In this document: one piece after another, positions 62,709 through 64,000 of the stretch
Numbering within the stretch: the stretch's first letter is position 1
Layout of the letters: every line of letters begins with the position of its first letter
Assembly (NCBI GenBank): GCA_963674805.2
Contig: CAXXNY010000026.1
Span: 62,001-126,000 of the forward strand
Length of the DNA: 64,000 nt
DNA from: CALMFG01 sp963674805
GTDB lineage: Bacteria > Bacillota > Clostridia > Christensenellales > CALMFG01
Direction: 5' to 3'
Made by a program: the position numbers and the translations under genes
Notes under the pieces: generated by a model
The model's input: only the letters and a program-made list of their open reading frames with translations
Told to the model about the DNA's origin: nothing
The model's database searches: none

Positions 62709-64000
62709 TCAATTTGGCTTTTTCTTTTTGTCATGCAATTTTTTATTCAACTCGCTGATTTCAGCGAGAATCATATCTTTATTTGTTGATGACGCAATTT
62801 TTTTCAGCAGTTCATCTCTCTGGTATGTGAGTATTTTATTCTCATAGTTATCTAAAATGTGTCCAACATCAAGGCCGTCTACATCTTCTACATCTATCTT
62901 GGTTAAAATACTGCCCGCCAGTTTTTGCGCTTCATTATCCAATTCCGTTAACAATTCGGCATCGGTCGGTAAAATACCTTCTTTTACGCGCGTATTTATC
63001 ACATTTAATATGTTTTTCACGCGTGAATCCTGTATATATTCCAAATACCGTCCAATCTCATAGATCGCAATCTTCTTTGGATTCGCTAAAAATATCTTTG
63101 CCAGTGCAAGTTCGGACGGGTCGATCTTCTTTTCCCCGGCTTCCTGCTGGTGCGTCATTTTAAAGAACCGGTCCTGATCGGGTGCATCGTGCCTAGTAAT
63201 CTGTGAGCTGATCTGGTCCTTGATGGCCTGCAGTGAGTGCCCGGTTTCCTTTCCAAGACGGATAATATACTGCTCGCGCTCAATCGGGTTTTGAAGCGAT
63301 TTAATAATCTCGCATGCACCAACCACATAGGCGGATTTTCCCTCGTAAGCCGATAAATCGTGCCCTTCTTTTAATCGGTCGAGCCGGTAATTGACCGCAT
63401 CCAGCGCATGCTTCGCCTGTGCCACAAACGCGTTATAGCCGTTTGTTTTAATATACTCATCCGGGTCAACGCCTTCCGAGAACACAATAACTTTTGCTTT
63501 TAATCCGACACTCTCTAAAATTTCAATCGCCTTTAAGGTCGCTTTCTGCCCCGCCGCATCGCCGTCATAGGCGATATACACGAGCGGTACGTACCGCTTT
63601 ATCAATAGTGCCTGTTCTTTGGTCAGTGCAGTTCCCAGCGTCGCCACTGCGTTATAGATGCCTTTTGCATATAACGAAATGACATCCATATATCCTTCAA
63701 CCAGCACCACACTCTGAATCCGCTTGATCGCTTTTACAAAATTCAGCGCGTAGACATTGCGCCGTTTGTTAAACGCAAACGTGTCCGATGTATTCAGATA
63801 TTTCGGTGTGCTGTCGTCCATCACTCGGCCGCCGAACCCGATAACATCCCCGAACACATTGAATATCGGGAACATAATCCGATTTCGGAAATTATCATAC
63901 GCATGTTCGTTTTTGATCAGACAGAGCCCTGCTTCGTTGATCTGTGCCTTTTTATATCCCTGCTCAGTCAAATGGTTCAGCAGGCTGTCCCACTCATCGG
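62709..64000 (-). CDS. dnaG: DNA primase DnaG (5' end beyond the window)
   Basis: The frame is open to the window edge, giving about 429 residues of the central and C-terminal parts. Visible are NRIMFPIFNVFGDVIGFGGR, the TOPRIM core VVLVEGYMDVISLY with ATLGTALTKEQA and IAYDGDAAGQKA, and a C-terminal helicase-binding helical region. The N-terminal zinc domain is missing because it lies outside. Upstream of rpoD in the classical macromolecular synthesis operon. Confidence 0.95.
   Translation of the reverse strand, partial: DEWDSLLNHLTEQGYKKAQINEAGLCLIKNEHAYDNFRNRIMFPIFNVFGDVIGFGGRVMDDSTPKYLNTSDTFAFNKRRNVYALNFVKAIKRIQSVVLVEGYMDVISLYAKGIYNAVATLGTALTKEQALLIKRYVPLVYIAYDGDAAGQKATLKAIEILESVGLKAKVIVFSEGVDPDEYIKTNGYNAFVAQAKHALDAVNYRLDRLKEGHDLSAYEGKSAYVVGACEIIKSLQNPIEREQYIIRLGKETGHSLQAIKDQISSQITRHDAPDQDRFFKMTHQQEAGEKKIDPSELALAKIFLANPKKIAIYEIGRYLEYIQDSRVKNILNVINTRVKEGILPTDAELLTELDNEAQKLAGSILTKIDVEDVDGLDVGHILDNYENKILTYQRDELLKKIASSTNKDMILAEISELNKKLHDKKKKPN

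Overview
The window looks like a chromosomal segment of a mid-GC Gram-positive bacterium of the class Clostridia. Signs are strong AGGAGG-type ribosome binding sites, a pyruvate phosphate dikinase end, a LexA with the Gram-positive CGAAC-N4-GTTYG box, the mutS-mutL-miaA-hfq order, a PyrR-attenuated pyr operon with PyrK/PyrD type 1B, a SCIFF-type radical SAM maturase and the dnaG-rpoD-trmK-nif3 order. No phage, insertion sequence, integrative element or CRISPR array was seen. The species cannot be named from the sequence.

Layout. 0-11.8 kb (mostly accessory): the ppdK end, a very large membrane-anchored M23 peptidase, a YfcC-like transporter, a DUF1697 protein, two paralogous cysteine-rich membrane proteins, a lipoprotein, tRNA-Pro and tRNA-Thr, a small membrane protein, a JAMM-like protein, DUF3788- and DUF1801-like proteins and a methyltransferase. 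11.8-12.5 kb: seven tRNA genes on the minus strand (Tyr, Thr, Phe, Asp, Met/CAT, Glu, Pro). 12.6-21.3 kb: miaB, a lipoprotein with a zinc ribbon, an MBL-fold hydrolase, a yjdF gene with a structured leader, purB, tRNA-Trp, proC, rnhA, a tyrosine recombinase and lexA. 21.2-28.7 kb (minus): MGL/aluminium-resistance-like PLP enzyme, hfq, miaA, mutL, mutS and an ECF S component. 28.9-36.1 kb: solitary murG, then pnp, rpsO, an anchored cysteine-peptidase-like protein, efp, an M24 peptidase and nfo. 36.3-42.3 kb: gpsA and a surface-glycan locus (sugar-phosphate transferase, HpcH aldolase, 2-hydroxyacid dehydrogenase, two glycosyltransferases). 42.5-45.8 kb: tig, clpP, clpX. 45.9-58.2 kb: pyrR-B-C-F-carA-carB-pyrK-D-E, followed by the SCIFF maturase and a gamma carbonic anhydrase. 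58.2-64 kb: rnpB, a zinc-ribbon coiled coil, nif3, trmK, rpoD and dnaG (cut by the window edge).

Twelve single-base indels, nearly all in homopolymer runs, break eight genes plus the end of a ninth between 4.9 and 21.4 kb. None was found in the remaining 42.6 kb. The affected genes include purB, proC and rnhA, and all read through cleanly when the indel is ignored, so sequencing or assembly error is the most likely cause. Annotations here give the reconstructed spans.

Most interesting leads: the cysteine-rich membrane paralogues; a SCIFF maturase without an adjacent precursor gene; a lexA terminator embedded antisense in a conserved motif of the convergent gene; a candidate yjdF riboswitch that can mask its ribosome binding site; a PyrR attenuator with visible alternative pairings; the aldolase-dehydrogenase pair inside a glycan locus; and recurrent Lys/Ala/Pro-rich tails on unrelated housekeeping proteins.
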